Source: Algoriphagus formosus
Lineage (GTDB): Bacteria; Bacteroidota; Bacteroidia; Cytophagales; Cyclobacteriaceae
NCBI RefSeq assembly: GCF_002807035.1
Contig: NZ_NIUC01000002.1
Span: 119,477 to 183,476, forward strand
Reading direction: 5' to 3'
Length of the DNA stretch: 64,000 nt
Shown one piece after another: positions 53,238 through 63,328 of the stretch (positions are counted from its first letter, which is position 1; each line of letters starts with the position of its first letter). Both the position numbers and the translations under genes were made by a program. A model generated the notes under the pieces. That model was given only the letters and a program-made list of their open reading frames with translations. It had not been told where the DNA came from and did no database searches.

Positions 53238-53273
53238 AGGGATAGCTTTCAATAGCTATCCCTCTTTATTTTT
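53238..53273. terminator. Terminator between HupE and hflC
   Basis: AGGGATAGCT and AGCTATCCCT form a perfect ten-base stem followed by CTTTATTTTT. It ends the hupE unit; the AAAAA before the stem also allows action on the opposite strand. Confidence 0.88.
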
Positions 53274-53344
53274 CATTCCTCTTCTTTCCCAATAGAAGTT
53301 TCCAGACTTCATAAAGAAAAAGAGCGTATCGACTTTCAGATTCT

Positions 53345-54283
53345 TTAATTCAATCTTCTGAGATACTTGAAAAATTCCGAATCTGTGGATAAAACGATAC
53401 TCGTGCTTTCATCCATTGATTTTTCGAAACTTTCCATCGTTCTCAAAAACTTATAAAGCTCAATTGATTGTCGATTTTTATTGTAAGCCGAGGCATAAAT
53501 GGCTGTTGCTTCAGCATCCGCCCGACCTTTGATTTCCTCAGCTTCTCGGAATGCCTCCGACTGAATCTGTGCCAAATCCCGCTCTTTGTTACCTTCAATC
53601 ACCCGGGCGCGACCTTGTCCCTCAGAGCGAAACTGATCGGCAATTCGATTTCTTTCGGAGATCATACGATCGTAGACACGATCCCGTACATCATCCACAT
53701 AATTCATTCGCTTAAATCGGAAATCAAGAATACGAACGCCCAAATCTGCGGTTCGCTCATTAGCTTTTTCAAGCACAATCCGCTCTATCTCGTCTCGTCC
53801 TACCGAGATATCCTGAAGAACTTCGATCTCTTCCATAAAATCCTCTGTGATCTCCGGATCACGGTTGGTTGACCGAACGATATCCAATAGATCATGGCTG
53901 GCGATGGCATTTCGAGTTTCGCCATCTAGAATGTCATCCAATCGAGACTGTGCAGAACGCTCGTCCCGAAGACGGATGAAAAACTGCAGGGGATTCGTAA
54001 TCTCCCAGCGCGCGTAGGTATCAATGAAAATGAATTTCTTATCCTTGGTAGGCACCTGATTCTTGTCTCCATCCCATTCCAGGTATCGTTTGTCGAAAAA
54101 CTGCACCTTATGAAGGAAAGGAATCTTAAAATTCACTCCTGGATCGGTCCGAGGCTCACCCACGGGCTTACCGAATTGAGTCACGATAGCCTGCTGCGTT
54201 TCATCCAAAATAAAGTAACTATTGAATAGCAAAATGGTGAAAATCGCTACGGTTACGATGCTTATTATTCTTTTTCGATTCAT
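53345..54283 (-). CDS. hflC: HflC protease modulator
   Basis: 312 residues. One N-terminal membrane helix (about 8-25), then the SPFH/band 7 domain (TQQAIVTQFGKPVG, FFDKRYLEWDGD) and a coiled-coil end with RADAEATAIYASAYN. Together with HflK it forms a membrane ring that holds and regulates FtsH. Its start overlaps the end of hflK by four bases. Confidence 0.93.
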   Translation of the reverse strand: MNRKRIISIVTVAIFTILLFNSYFILDETQQAIVTQFGKPVGEPRTDPGVNFKIPFLHKVQFFDKRYLEWDGDKNQVPTKDKKFIFIDTYARWEITNPLQFFIRLRDERSAQSRLDDILDGETRNAIASHDLLDIVRSTNRDPEITEDFMEEIEVLQDISVGRDEIERIVLEKANERTADLGVRILDFRFKRMNYVDDVRDRVYDRMISERNRIADQFRSEGQGRARVIEGNKERDLAQIQSEAFREAEEIKGRADAEATAIYASAYNKNRQSIELYKFLRTMESFEKSMDESTSIVLSTDSEFFKYLRRLN

Positions 54284-55257
54284 TGCTGCGGAGTTTTTAC
54301 TTTGTCAATATTCAAGAGCGGCAACACATTGTTACCTTTTTCATCCACGATGATTTTGTTACCGATTTTCGGAAGAATACTTTCCATCGTTTCCAGATAG
54401 ATTCGCTGCTTGGTGACTTCGGGAGCTTTTACATATTCTGAATACAAAGAATTAAATCGCTCCGCTTCACCCTTGGCACGGTTGACACGATTGAGCGCAA
54501 AAGCTTCCGCCAATTGTATGGTCTCTTCCGCTTCACCCCGAGCTCTTGGAATTACTCGATTATACTCAGCCTCGGCCTGATTGATGAGTGTTTCCCGCTC
54601 CTGCTGCGCTTGGTTTACTGCATTAAAGGAAGGCTTGACTGGCTCCGGTGGATTCACATCTTGCAAAACAACCTGATCGATTCGAATACCATTCTCGTAC
54701 TCGTCGCACATTTCTTGAAGTCGAACCTCCACACTGGAAGCCACCTCTTGACGTCCGACGGTTAGCACCTCATTGACGGTCCGGTCACCTACTACTTTTC
54801 GCATGACTGACTCAGACATATCGCGAAGCGTCTTTTCTGCATTCCTTACTTTGAATAGAAACTTGTAGGAATCAGTGATTCGGTACTGCACCACCCACTC
54901 TACATCGGTCAAATTAAGGTCACCTGTGAGCATCATACTTTCATCTCCATAGCCAGATTTGGTATATTCAGACTCACGACCTGCACGGGTGGTTCTAAAA
55001 CCAAACTCCTGCTTGAGCTGTCTCTGTACCGGGATTTTATACATTCGCTCGATTCCGAAGGGCAGCATAAAGTTCAGCCCTGGCTGCACGGTACGATTGT
55101 ACTCCCCAAGCTGAATGACCACCCCTTCCTCTTCAGGACCTACGGTCCGAATACTCGAGAATAGTCCAATTAATAGAACAACCCCAATCAGAATTTTACT
55201 GAGGTATTTCCGAATCCAGTCCGGATTGATATTGATTTGATAATTTCTGTCTTCCAT
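54280..55257 (-). CDS. hflK: HflK protease modulator
   Basis: 325 residues. Membrane helix at about 17-36, then the SPFH domain (VGPEEEGVVIQLGEYNRTVQPGLNFMLPFG). NINPDWIRKYLSKI comes before the helix, and the C-terminal coiled coil has NRVNRAKGEAERFNSLY. First gene of the hflK-hflC pair. Confidence 0.93.
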   Translation of the reverse strand: MEDRNYQININPDWIRKYLSKILIGVVLLIGLFSSIRTVGPEEEGVVIQLGEYNRTVQPGLNFMLPFGIERMYKIPVQRQLKQEFGFRTTRAGRESEYTKSGYGDESMMLTGDLNLTDVEWVVQYRITDSYKFLFKVRNAEKTLRDMSESVMRKVVGDRTVNEVLTVGRQEVASSVEVRLQEMCDEYENGIRIDQVVLQDVNPPEPVKPSFNAVNQAQQERETLINQAEAEYNRVIPRARGEAEETIQLAEAFALNRVNRAKGEAERFNSLYSEYVKAPEVTKQRIYLETMESILPKIGNKIIVDEKGNNVLPLLNIDKVKTPQQ

Positions 55258-55521
55258 ATTTCTTGTTTACATCTTTTACTACGGATTCCTCAAGGAGAGG
55301 GATAGGAATAATCGTCTTAGTATCAAGATTACAATAAAAAAGGCTATGATTAAAGATTTAACCCTAAACTTTCCGCTGACAAGTTTTTTAATATCCAGAA
55401 ATAACTGGAATAAAACCTTGGCCTATATCTGGTAAAATACGACAAATAGCGTATGGTAAATCGGGAGTCCTTAATCTTTCTTTATCCTATCAATTAAAGA
55501 AATTTTATACCTCCCAAACAA
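55258..55521. other. Gap between divergent hflK and propeller genes
   Basis: 264 bp holding both promoters. Nothing specific could be placed. Confidence 0.5.
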
Positions 55522-57417
55522 ATGAAAAAGTTAAGCTTCTTATTATTCGCGCTGGCCTTCCTGGTAGGAAAGGCCTGGACGCAGACAGCTCCCACATTTA
55601 AGTATACAATCGGTGGGAAAATCGAAAAAATGACCCTGACAGATGCAGGTGTATTGCTGGTAAATGGCAGTAACGGATTGGCTGGGATTAAACCCGGTGC
55701 AAGTAGTCCACACTTCAACTTTGCGGAGTATGGAAAGATCAAAGAAGAAGAGATGGAACTGGTTCCGATGAGTCCTTATGTTGTATTGACTCAGGGCGGA
55801 AAATCCCAGATTCCTGGGACCATCTTTGCCAACTCTAAGCGAACCGTGATCGATGTGATCACCGGAGAAAAAGTCTTCGTAACTGAAGAAAATGGCTGGA
55901 AGCAAATTGCGCAGCTGAAGATTTTTATCCCTGAAAACAAACTGGTTGTAGTAGGCAATCGGGAGAAAAGTGAAGGGGAAGTTTTGGCTGTGGGCATCTA
56001 TGATTTGGCTACCGGTAAGCAGGATGGCTTTGCCAATCTGGACCCAAATGCCGGCAAAGTCCGAAGTGCAGCAGCGGTACCGATGAGTTCGGGAGCTCCG
56101 TTCCTACTTCATGACCAAGTATTCGTCCCAACTACCAAGGGCGTAGTCTCAGCAAACGTGAAGGACGGAAGCGTTATTTGGCAAAATGAGATTAAAAATA
56201 TTACCAGCATGGTGGCCGATGAGACCGGAAATGAAATATATGGCTTTGAGGAGCGCTCGAACGGCGACACCCGAATTCATAAATTCGGAAAAGATGGACA
56301 GGAGCTTTGGGAGGACGAGCGCAAAATCAAGGGCTCGGTCACTCGTTTTCAAATTCTTCCGGGTGGCTTGACTGTAGTCAGCGATGTATTCAAAGGTGGA
56401 AGCAGCTTGGTCAGCCAAATCGGTGGTAGTGGAGAATCGAAAATTGCATTCCTCAATGCTTCAAATGGAGAAGACCTTTGGGAAAAAGCACCCAAAACCA
56501 AGGGCTATGTACAGCATTTTTATGTAATGGAGGATGGGATCTTATTTGGTTTGGCAGAAGGCGGAATCAACAAAATCAAGTTTGATGGGACTCCCCTTTT
56601 CAAAAAGCCGATCGATACCGGAGCTAATATTCACACCATGGCCACTACCCCACAGGGAATGATTTATATCACCGATACAGATGCTAACATCATCGACCTA
56701 AATACAGGAGATGCCAAGTGGAAAAAGGGAATTCAGTACAAGAAAGCCACTTCAGTGACCAGTGCCTATGACCAAGCGAATGGACGATATCTGATCAGTA
56801 CGGGTGAGGAGATTTTGGCAATAGATGAAAATACAGGAGACTTCAGCACACTGGCTAAGTTGAAATTTGAAGGTAAAGAAAGTCCCAACACCATGGGGAT
56901 GCGATCTTCTGGCTTGTATTTGGCTTCGGATCAAAATATGATGCTACTTGATGTCAATGGTCAGGAAAACTACCATGTATTCCATAAGGCTCCCGGCCAA
57001 AGTACATTTGCAAAAGTTGCTCTGGGTGCATTAACTGTAGCCTCAGCAACGATGGCGGCAGCGGCAGCGTCCCAATCCACCTATTCCTACTACATCGGGG
57101 AATACAGCAGTGCAGAGGCCCAGCGTGCCAATAGAAATGCAGCAGCTGCGGAAAGCTTCTCCAATATTGCTTCTGTTTCCTACGGAGAGATGACCAAGCG
57201 ATTCAAAGCTACTATGGCAACTGCCAACGACCAGTTCATCCTTACCGATCTGAGTGATGGTGTAGGATTAGTCAAGGTAAATAAGGACACCGGAAATACT
57301 GAAAAAGAGATCGTTCTTAAGGATAAAAAGCCTGTTTACGAAGTCGATGATATCGAAGGCTATTTGTATTACCTATCAGGAAGTGGCGAAATCAGTGCAT
57401 TTGATTTAAAGAATTAA
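55522..57417 (+). CDS. Secreted PQQ-type beta-propeller protein
   Basis: 631 residues with a Sec signal ending KAWTQ. Repeated blade endings such as GSVIWQNEIK, GQELWEDERK, GEDLWEKAPK and GDAKWKKGIQ show a PQQ-like eight-bladed propeller. A low-complexity Ala-rich segment near 495-515 (ALTVASATMAAAAASQS) interrupts the last blades. No active-site residues for PQQ were seen, so it is a scaffold or binding protein. Confidence 0.8.
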   Translation: MKKLSFLLFALAFLVGKAWTQTAPTFKYTIGGKIEKMTLTDAGVLLVNGSNGLAGIKPGASSPHFNFAEYGKIKEEEMELVPMSPYVVLTQGGKSQIPGTIFANSKRTVIDVITGEKVFVTEENGWKQIAQLKIFIPENKLVVVGNREKSEGEVLAVGIYDLATGKQDGFANLDPNAGKVRSAAAVPMSSGAPFLLHDQVFVPTTKGVVSANVKDGSVIWQNEIKNITSMVADETGNEIYGFEERSNGDTRIHKFGKDGQELWEDERKIKGSVTRFQILPGGLTVVSDVFKGGSSLVSQIGGSGESKIAFLNASNGEDLWEKAPKTKGYVQHFYVMEDGILFGLAEGGINKIKFDGTPLFKKPIDTGANIHTMATTPQGMIYITDTDANIIDLNTGDAKWKKGIQYKKATSVTSAYDQANGRYLISTGEEILAIDENTGDFSTLAKLKFEGKESPNTMGMRSSGLYLASDQNMMLLDVNGQENYHVFHKAPGQSTFAKVALGALTVASATMAAAAASQSTYSYYIGEYSSAEAQRANRNAAAAESFSNIASVSYGEMTKRFKATMATANDQFILTDLSDGVGLVKVNKDTGNTEKEIVLKDKKPVYEVDDIEGYLYYLSGSGEISAFDLKN

Positions 57418-57434
57418 ACAATAGCTTGAAAAGC

Positions 57435-57477
57435 AAAAGCCCCTGCAAGTAGATTTTGCAAGGGCTTTTTTGATTTT
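57435..57477. terminator. Terminator shared by convergent genes
   Basis: AAAAGCCCCTGCAA pairs with TTGCAAGGGCTTTT (one mismatch). T residues follow on the plus strand and A residues precede it, so it can end transcription from both sides. Confidence 0.88.
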
Positions 57478-57503
57478 TAAGTCTTTCTTAAGTCGAAAAA
57501 AAC

Positions 57504-58175
57504 TTAATCTCCAAAAGAGAATTCTCCTCTATCGAAAATGTCGAAGCTCAGTGAAACGTAGAAAATATTTGCTTGAAGATTTTCGTAAGGCCGCATGGTT
57601 TGACCCATTTCAGAAATTGAAAAATCCTGATTGAAAAATCCGGTTGGATAATATTTAAATTTGATACTAGTACCATTGGACAAACTTACCCCAGCAAAAA
57701 CTGAGCTTTGAAAAAGATTCACCCGATCGCTAAACCAAACGTTGAATTTGTCTGTCTTTCGCTCGTCTACGAAAGTTTTTTCTTTGTAGTTAAAGGCTAT
57801 TTCTAATTCATAGCCTAGGTAGAAAAAGGTTTTATCCAAATTCCCAAATTTCAAACCTAGTGGAACTCCTAGGTTGTAGGTTCTAAATTTCTTACGGATG
57901 GAAGGGCTCTCGTCATAGATAAAACCCACATTTCTCAGATTCACTCCGGTGAACCATCCAAAGTTTTGACTTCTGTCGAAGTTGAGAAAATTCTGAAGGT
58001 TGATCACGGGAGACCATCGAACGACATTATTTTGTCCCTCAACGTTTCCAGTAGAAAAAATCCATTCCCCTCCAGAACTCCAATACTTGCTGGGATAGGC
58101 GGGTTCAGAATCTTGGGCCTGCAAAAAAGATGTGGAAAGAAATAATACTAATGCAAAGGAGATAAAATATTTCAT
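57504..58175 (-). CDS. Predicted outer-membrane beta-barrel protein, unknown function
   Basis: 223 residues with a Sec signal ending LQAQ. Alternating hydrophobic strands (FYLGYELEIAFNY, NIFYVSLSFDIF) suggest an 8-10-strand barrel. Not assigned to a family. Monocistronic, with a terminator just downstream. Confidence 0.7.
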   Translation of the reverse strand: MKYFISFALVLFLSTSFLQAQDSEPAYPSKYWSSGGEWIFSTGNVEGQNNVVRWSPVINLQNFLNFDRSQNFGWFTGVNLRNVGFIYDESPSIRKKFRTYNLGVPLGLKFGNLDKTFFYLGYELEIAFNYKEKTFVDERKTDKFNVWFSDRVNLFQSSVFAGVSLSNGTSIKFKYYPTGFFNQDFSISEMGQTMRPYENLQANIFYVSLSFDIFDRGEFSFGD

Positions 58176-58529
58176 GGTTGAGGTTTTTGATGATTTGAAA
58201 ATTAACCAAGAATTTTAAATATGGTTCTAATCAATCAATTAAATCGCAAAATTTTTTATTTAAAAATTGAAATATTACCATTCATTTCAGTGGGAAATCC
58301 TTACTAGAATAGATAAAATAGGCTGACCAAAAAATGATCTTTGTTGCCTTGAGTAAAGCAAACCGGAGTTAAATAGAAATCTTGGCTTGGCTTGGCCCAA
58401 ACTCTGCCTGGAAAAATCCCACCCTCCTTGAGAAATGAATCTTAAAAAAATAAGAACCTGAGCCTGTCTGAAAAAAGCTCCAGACAAACTCAGGAAATTC
58501 TACTACAAACCCCTTCACTTTCTAGGCAA
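58176..58529. other. Gap with no gene
   Basis: 354 bp between two reverse-strand genes. No open frame looks coding and I see no strong hairpin; it should contain the promoter of the 57504-58175 gene. Confidence 0.5.
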
Positions 58530-59180
58530 TCAAAACTTCAGCCCTAAGTAAATATTGGGCTCAAAGAGGAAGTAATTCCTCCATTTATCATCCAATTGTT
58601 TGAATGCATCCGGGGTATTTGTATCAAAAACCCAAAACTGGGAATGAACCTGAGGCTCCACGAAGAATCGCTTTTTCTTGCCAAATGCCAAATGATAGCC
58701 AAGGTGAAAGGAATTATAGAGTTTAAACCCGTTCCCTATTTTTTCACCCTCCTCATCTAAATAGGTTTTGAATTGTGGCAGAACTTCCACGGTGGCAAAA
58801 AGACCTTTCCAAAGCATCCGTTGATAGCTCACTCCCACACCGCTTTCTCGAACGTGCCCGGGATAAAATTCCGTTTCGGACTCTACTTTGTCCAAAAGCC
58901 CATCCCACCAAAGAATCCCCATTGGCTGAAATAAACGCCAAGTGGCAAACTTCAACCCGATGATGTTTTTATCATCAATATTGCGCTTAATATGAAATTC
59001 TATATGTTGGGTATTGGTTCTATCGTTCCATGATTTCTCAAATAACTGAGGGATGATAATCCCTGGAAAACTGACCCGGTATTCGTTAATAACATCGGAT
59101 TTTTTTCCTTTTTCAAAATTGCTCTGAGCAAAGGTGTTAAATGTGACTAGTGCAAAGAGGATAAATAACTGCTTTTTCAT
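58530..59180 (-). CDS. Predicted outer-membrane beta-barrel protein, unknown function
   Basis: 216 residues with a Sec signal ending TFAQ. Strand patterns such as HIEFHIKRN, VSYQRMLWKGLFATVEVLP and a C-terminal EPNIYLGLKF ending in Phe point to an outer-membrane barrel. No family recognised. Lies 38 bp after the serine hydrolase stop on the same strand, so probably the same operon. Confidence 0.7.
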   Translation of the reverse strand: MKKQLFILFALVTFNTFAQSNFEKGKKSDVINEYRVSFPGIIIPQLFEKSWNDRTNTQHIEFHIKRNIDDKNIIGLKFATWRLFQPMGILWWDGLLDKVESETEFYPGHVRESGVGVSYQRMLWKGLFATVEVLPQFKTYLDEEGEKIGNGFKLYNSFHLGYHLAFGKKKRFFVEPQVHSQFWVFDTNTPDAFKQLDDKWRNYFLFEPNIYLGLKF

Positions 59181-59218
59181 TTTAGTAAATATTTAATGTT
59201 GAGATAGATTTTAGTAAT

Positions 59219-60466
59219 TCAATAATTCTTGAAGAATTCAGTAATGGCTTTGTCGACGTTTTCAGCCAATTCAAAAAAGGCCTTCTCATGTTCTTCGGTA
59301 GAAGCATCCATATTTGTCAAAAGGAGATAACCGGCATTTTTACTTTTGTCGAATTGCAAACTGCATGTCGTTCCGGGGTCGCTACCACTATGCTCGATTT
59401 CACTCCCGTCCAAAAACCAAAACACACCTTGATTTTCAGCTAACCCTGATGGAACTACACCTTCGGGAAGTAAAGAATTGAATAGCATTTGATATGCTGT
59501 ATTTGAAAACAATGCAGTTGATTGCCCTCTTAGCCCTTTCATTATATCTATAAGGTATTTGGCCAAGTCTTCATTGCTGGTATGGATACTTCCATCCGGG
59601 TAAGAGTCATTGGCGTAATTTGGAAGTGGAGTCGTTTTATCCCAATACAATTTGGCAATGTTGTTTGGAGAAAGTTCTGCCAAACCGTAAGCCGTTTGAT
59701 TCATGTTCAAAGGGTCCAATAAGTTTGTTTTCACATAGTCTTTGAAGGGGATTTTTGTAGCCGACTCGATCAAAAATGCAGTCAATGAGGTAGCGATATT
59801 GGAGTAATTCCAAGCTGTTCCTGGGGTAGTTTGAGCAAAATTTCCCAAACTATAATGATCACCATCTGGAAGGTAGTATTCTGCCAAAAACTCTTGTAAG
59901 GCGATGGTTTCCCGCTGTTGGATACCTAATCCATCTATCATCAATTGAGCACCTTCAGTTGATAAATTTTCACCAGGTAAAATATGGTAGGCTTTAAAGT
60001 ACGTTTCTGGGTTGTCTAGGAGTCCTGAGGTGTGTGTTACAAGATGCTTTACCTGGATGATAGCATTAGGCAGTTTGGGATTTTGTATTGTGAAGGGCAA
60101 AATGTCATTGATGTCCGTGTCTAAAGAAAAATACCCCTGCTCTATTGCTTTCACGATTGCTGCCCCTACAAAAGTTTTGCTGATCGAACCTATAGGTTGG
60201 GTAGTCTTATTGGTATATGCTTTGCCATTTTGGATATCCGCTTCTCCAAAGGAATGTTGATAAAGCAGACTATCATCTTTTACCACCGAAACTGCAAAAC
60301 CGGGAACATTCCCCTTCATATAAATTTCCGTTAAAACCGAGGTCAGTTCCGAAGGTGATGATACGGCACTTGAATTTAGGGGTGGACTTTCATTATTCTC
60401 GGCACACGATGAAAGAATGAACATCACAAGAAATGAGAAAATGAAAACTTTGAAAGGCTTTTTCAT
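59219..60466 (-). CDS. Serine hydrolase lipoprotein, beta-lactamase/D-peptidase family
   Basis: 415 residues. Lipobox LSSC (Cys21). Active-site Ser94 and Lys97 in SISK, Tyr in YSN, and HSG in place of the usual KTG, as in class C beta-lactamase-like peptidases (Pfam Beta-lactamase). Such lipoproteins cut D-amino-acid peptides or esters. Upstream of the barrel protein gene. Confidence 0.88.
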   Translation of the reverse strand: MKKPFKVFIFSFLVMFILSSCAENNESPPLNSSAVSSPSELTSVLTEIYMKGNVPGFAVSVVKDDSLLYQHSFGEADIQNGKAYTNKTTQPIGSISKTFVGAAIVKAIEQGYFSLDTDINDILPFTIQNPKLPNAIIQVKHLVTHTSGLLDNPETYFKAYHILPGENLSTEGAQLMIDGLGIQQRETIALQEFLAEYYLPDGDHYSLGNFAQTTPGTAWNYSNIATSLTAFLIESATKIPFKDYVKTNLLDPLNMNQTAYGLAELSPNNIAKLYWDKTTPLPNYANDSYPDGSIHTSNEDLAKYLIDIMKGLRGQSTALFSNTAYQMLFNSLLPEGVVPSGLAENQGVFWFLDGSEIEHSGSDPGTTCSLQFDKSKNAGYLLLTNMDASTEEHEKAFFELAENVDKAITEFFKNY

Positions 60467-60563
60467 AGATTGACTTTATTAAAATTTTAATTCAAAAGGA
60501 TGCTTTCCTCTTTCTCCTCCCGAAGAATCAGCAGAAAAACAAATCCTTATCAACTGATCTGTA

Positions 60564-61220
60564 ATGCTTATTTATCAAGTTGACATTGCAAAAATGAAGT
60601 TGAAAAACAGGTCAATCGTCCCAAAATGTAATTGCGGACGTTTTGGTGAGATTCGGGACTTTTTGGAATATGTGAAGGGTCAAAAAATTCTTCCCAATGG
60701 TGTCACTTTTCAGCACATCCCATCGTCTTCCTCTGGTACTATGGAAGAATTTTTCCAAAGTCCGGTAGAATTCGGTGCTATGAATAATATGCTTCAATTT
60801 CGAACAGAAAGTCTTCATATTCGGACAATCAAAGCTGATAAAAGCATCCATCGATTTATTGTGGAACGGTTGTAGGAAGAAAAAAATGGGATAGTTACTG
60901 AGTCAGGTCAATGCTTAAAGACATCTGTAAATTAATCTCAGAACGTCTTCCCTAGTGGTATTCCAAGCATCATTCAAATTATAGATCACCTTCATATGAG
61001 TACCCGAACGCTCAAGCGTAGATTGGCAGAAAAGGAGCTGACCTTTCGAAATCAGGTACAATTGATTCAGCAAAAGTCTGCGCAGGACTTGTTGACTAAT
61101 TCATCCCTAAGCGTTGCTGAAATCGCCTTTCAGACTGGTTTTTCGGAGCAAAGTGCTTTCAATCGGGCTTTCAAAAGATGGACTAAACTTTCTCCATTGG
61201 AATACAGAAAATCCAAGTAA
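60564..61220 (+). pseudogene. Broken AraC-family regulator
   Basis: The first part (60564-60875) gives 103 codons with an N-terminal region ending FIVERL at a TAG, where Gln would continue. A second frame reads ML-KDICKLISERLP and a third IPSIIQIIDHLHMSTRTLKRRLAEK, so one stop and two frameshifts separate the halves. The last part (60996-61220) has an intact AraC helix-turn-helix (SVAEIAFQTGFSEQSAFNRAFKRW). The DNA-binding piece alone could still be made. Confidence 0.82.
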
Positions 61221-61437
61221 AAAATCTATTGGCCCCTAAGGTCAAGGAATTGGCCCAAAACGGCAACACTACTTTTCCATCCTACTTTACCTTTACAGCC
61301 ATAAGCTATTTCCATTTTGAATTAAGGCAATATCCAGATCTCCCCACTTCTCTTAAAGGAATCCATTTATTAGGGGAAATTGAATTGGAATGATTTTTCC
61401 TGATTCGAAGGCGATTTCATGCACAACCAACAAAATC

Positions 61438-62142
61438 ATGGAAAAACAAATCCTAAATTCGTCATCTATAAGACTTATTGGACTACTTTATGTCTTGGTC
61501 ATCATTTTTGCTGGCTTCAGTCAGGGCTTTGTAAGAGAAGGTATTTTTATCCCTGGAGACCCAGTTACTTCAGCCTCTAATATTCTGGAAAATGAGGATC
61601 TCTTCAGGATTGGACTAGTCACGGACCTTTTGGCTTTTCTGCTGGATGCCATTATATCTGTTTTGCTTTATTTGCTTTTTAAGCCCTATGGAAAAACATT
61701 GGCTTTTATCTCCTCTTCCCTTCGACTCTTAGCCCATCCGGCGATTGGGACACTCAATCTCCTCAATCATTACCTGGCGCTGCATGTACTGAAAAGCGAA
61801 ACTTTAAGCCTTTCCTTTGACCCGGGACAAATCAAAGCTTTGAGTCACTTTTTTATGGAAACACATGGCTACGGATACCTAATAGCCGGAGCTTTTTTTG
61901 GAATTCATTGTATTCTTCTGGGTACTCAGCTCGTCCAAAGCGGTATTTTCCCGAAATTACTGGGAATCCTAATGTTCTTTGCAGGCTTGGGTTATTTAAT
62001 CGAAACATTTGGTGACTTTGCTTTTCCGGGAAATGAAACGGCATTTGCCTGGATCGTCGGCATTTCTGCTGCACTGGGCGAAGTCACACTCGCATTTTAT
62101 TTTCTGATCAAAGGTCAACCAAGCAAATCTATTCCATCATGA
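61438..62142 (+). CDS. DUF4386-family membrane protein
   Basis: 234 residues from the ATG at 61438. Six membrane helices; RLIGLLYVLVIIFAGFSQGFVRE, then HPAIGTLNLLNHY and GYGYLIAGAFFGIHCILLG are the family pattern. Function unknown. Overlaps the next gene (ATGA). Confidence 0.87.
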   Translation: MEKQILNSSSIRLIGLLYVLVIIFAGFSQGFVREGIFIPGDPVTSASNILENEDLFRIGLVTDLLAFLLDAIISVLLYLLFKPYGKTLAFISSSLRLLAHPAIGTLNLLNHYLALHVLKSETLSLSFDPGQIKALSHFFMETHGYGYLIAGAFFGIHCILLGTQLVQSGIFPKLLGILMFFAGLGYLIETFGDFAFPGNETAFAWIVGISAALGEVTLAFYFLIKGQPSKSIPS

Positions 62143-63095
62143 AAGCTATCATTTATCAAGAATACGGTACTGCCAAAAACCTTACACTCCAAGAGGTGAA
62201 TCGCCCCGAACCAAAGGAAGATGAAGTTCTGGTAAAAGTTTTGGCTGCTTCAGTCAACCAAGCTGATGGACACCTTTTGAGTGGCACCCCCTTTCCCGTT
62301 CGTTTTACAGCTGGATTTTTCAAACCAAAGCATCAAGTTCTCGGGGCGGATATTTCCGGAGTGATTGAGCGGGTTGGAAAAAATGTCACACAGTTTAAAA
62401 TAGGGGAGCATGTGTATGGAGATCTTTCAGGGATTGGCTTTGGTGGATTTGCAGAGTATGCTTTAGCGAAGGAAAAAGCACTGGCTAAAAAGCCAAATAA
62501 CCTGACATTTGAGGAGGCTGCTGCCTTACCAATGGCCTCGGTCACAGCTTTGCAGGGATTGAGAGATTTAGGAAAAATCAAAAAAGGAGATGAGGTGCTA
62601 ATCAACGGTGCCTCGGGAGGTGTAGGTGGATTCGCCATACAAATCGCCAAGGCTTTTGGGGCAAAGGTCACTGCCGTATGCAGCGGGAGAAATGTAAATC
62701 AAGCAAAGGCTTTAGGGGCAGATGAAGTGATAGATTATTCAAAGCGCAACTTCACCTTAGAAAATAAAGAATACGACTTGATATTTGATGGCCCTGTAAA
62801 TCATTCACTCCGTGAAATAGCAGGAGTTTTAAAAGATAGAGGGCGCTATGTAGCCTTCGGCTTTTCCATGGAAGCTCTTCTTATGGGATCCTGGAAGTCA
62901 TTCCGAATTGGAAAACACTTCAAAACCCTTATGGCCAAAGTGAAACAAGCCGACATGGAACTGATTGCAAAACTTGCTGAGGAAGGAAAGATCAAACCTC
63001 ATATTCAACAAAGCTTTACGCTAGATGAAGTTCCTCAAGCTTTGGACTTATTGAAAAACAGGAAGGTCTCTGGAAAATTGGTCATCACTATCTAA
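62139..63095 (+). CDS. NAD(P)-dependent alcohol dehydrogenase/quinone oxidoreductase
   Basis: 318 residues of the medium-chain zinc-less quinone oxidoreductase type. ADISGVIERVGKNV, EEAAALPMASVTALQGL, and the nucleotide motif NGASGGVGGFAIQIAKA. No structural zinc cysteines are seen. Co-translated with the DUF4386 gene by a four-base overlap, and next to a broken AraC regulator that may once have controlled both. Confidence 0.9.
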   Translation: MKAIIYQEYGTAKNLTLQEVNRPEPKEDEVLVKVLAASVNQADGHLLSGTPFPVRFTAGFFKPKHQVLGADISGVIERVGKNVTQFKIGEHVYGDLSGIGFGGFAEYALAKEKALAKKPNNLTFEEAAALPMASVTALQGLRDLGKIKKGDEVLINGASGGVGGFAIQIAKAFGAKVTAVCSGRNVNQAKALGADEVIDYSKRNFTLENKEYDLIFDGPVNHSLREIAGVLKDRGRYVAFGFSMEALLMGSWKSFRIGKHFKTLMAKVKQADMELIAKLAEEGKIKPHIQQSFTLDEVPQALDLLKNRKVSGKLVITI

Positions 63096-63328
63096 CCTTA
63101 TGAAAAGGAGCTTAAGACAGTTGACTTTTTATTCAAACGTTGAATTGGAAGTCGGTGTAAAAGAAAACGCGATAGACTAAAACACCTTGGTAAGAGGCTT
63201 TTTTTTTCGCTTTATCTCGGTTTTTGGCTTTAATGTTTAGCCAAAAACTTCAGGATGTTTTATCTTGAGTGCTATTCAAAACCTAGTTACCATTACCAAG
63301 GCTTATTCTTGGGCTTTTTTTTCTTTGG

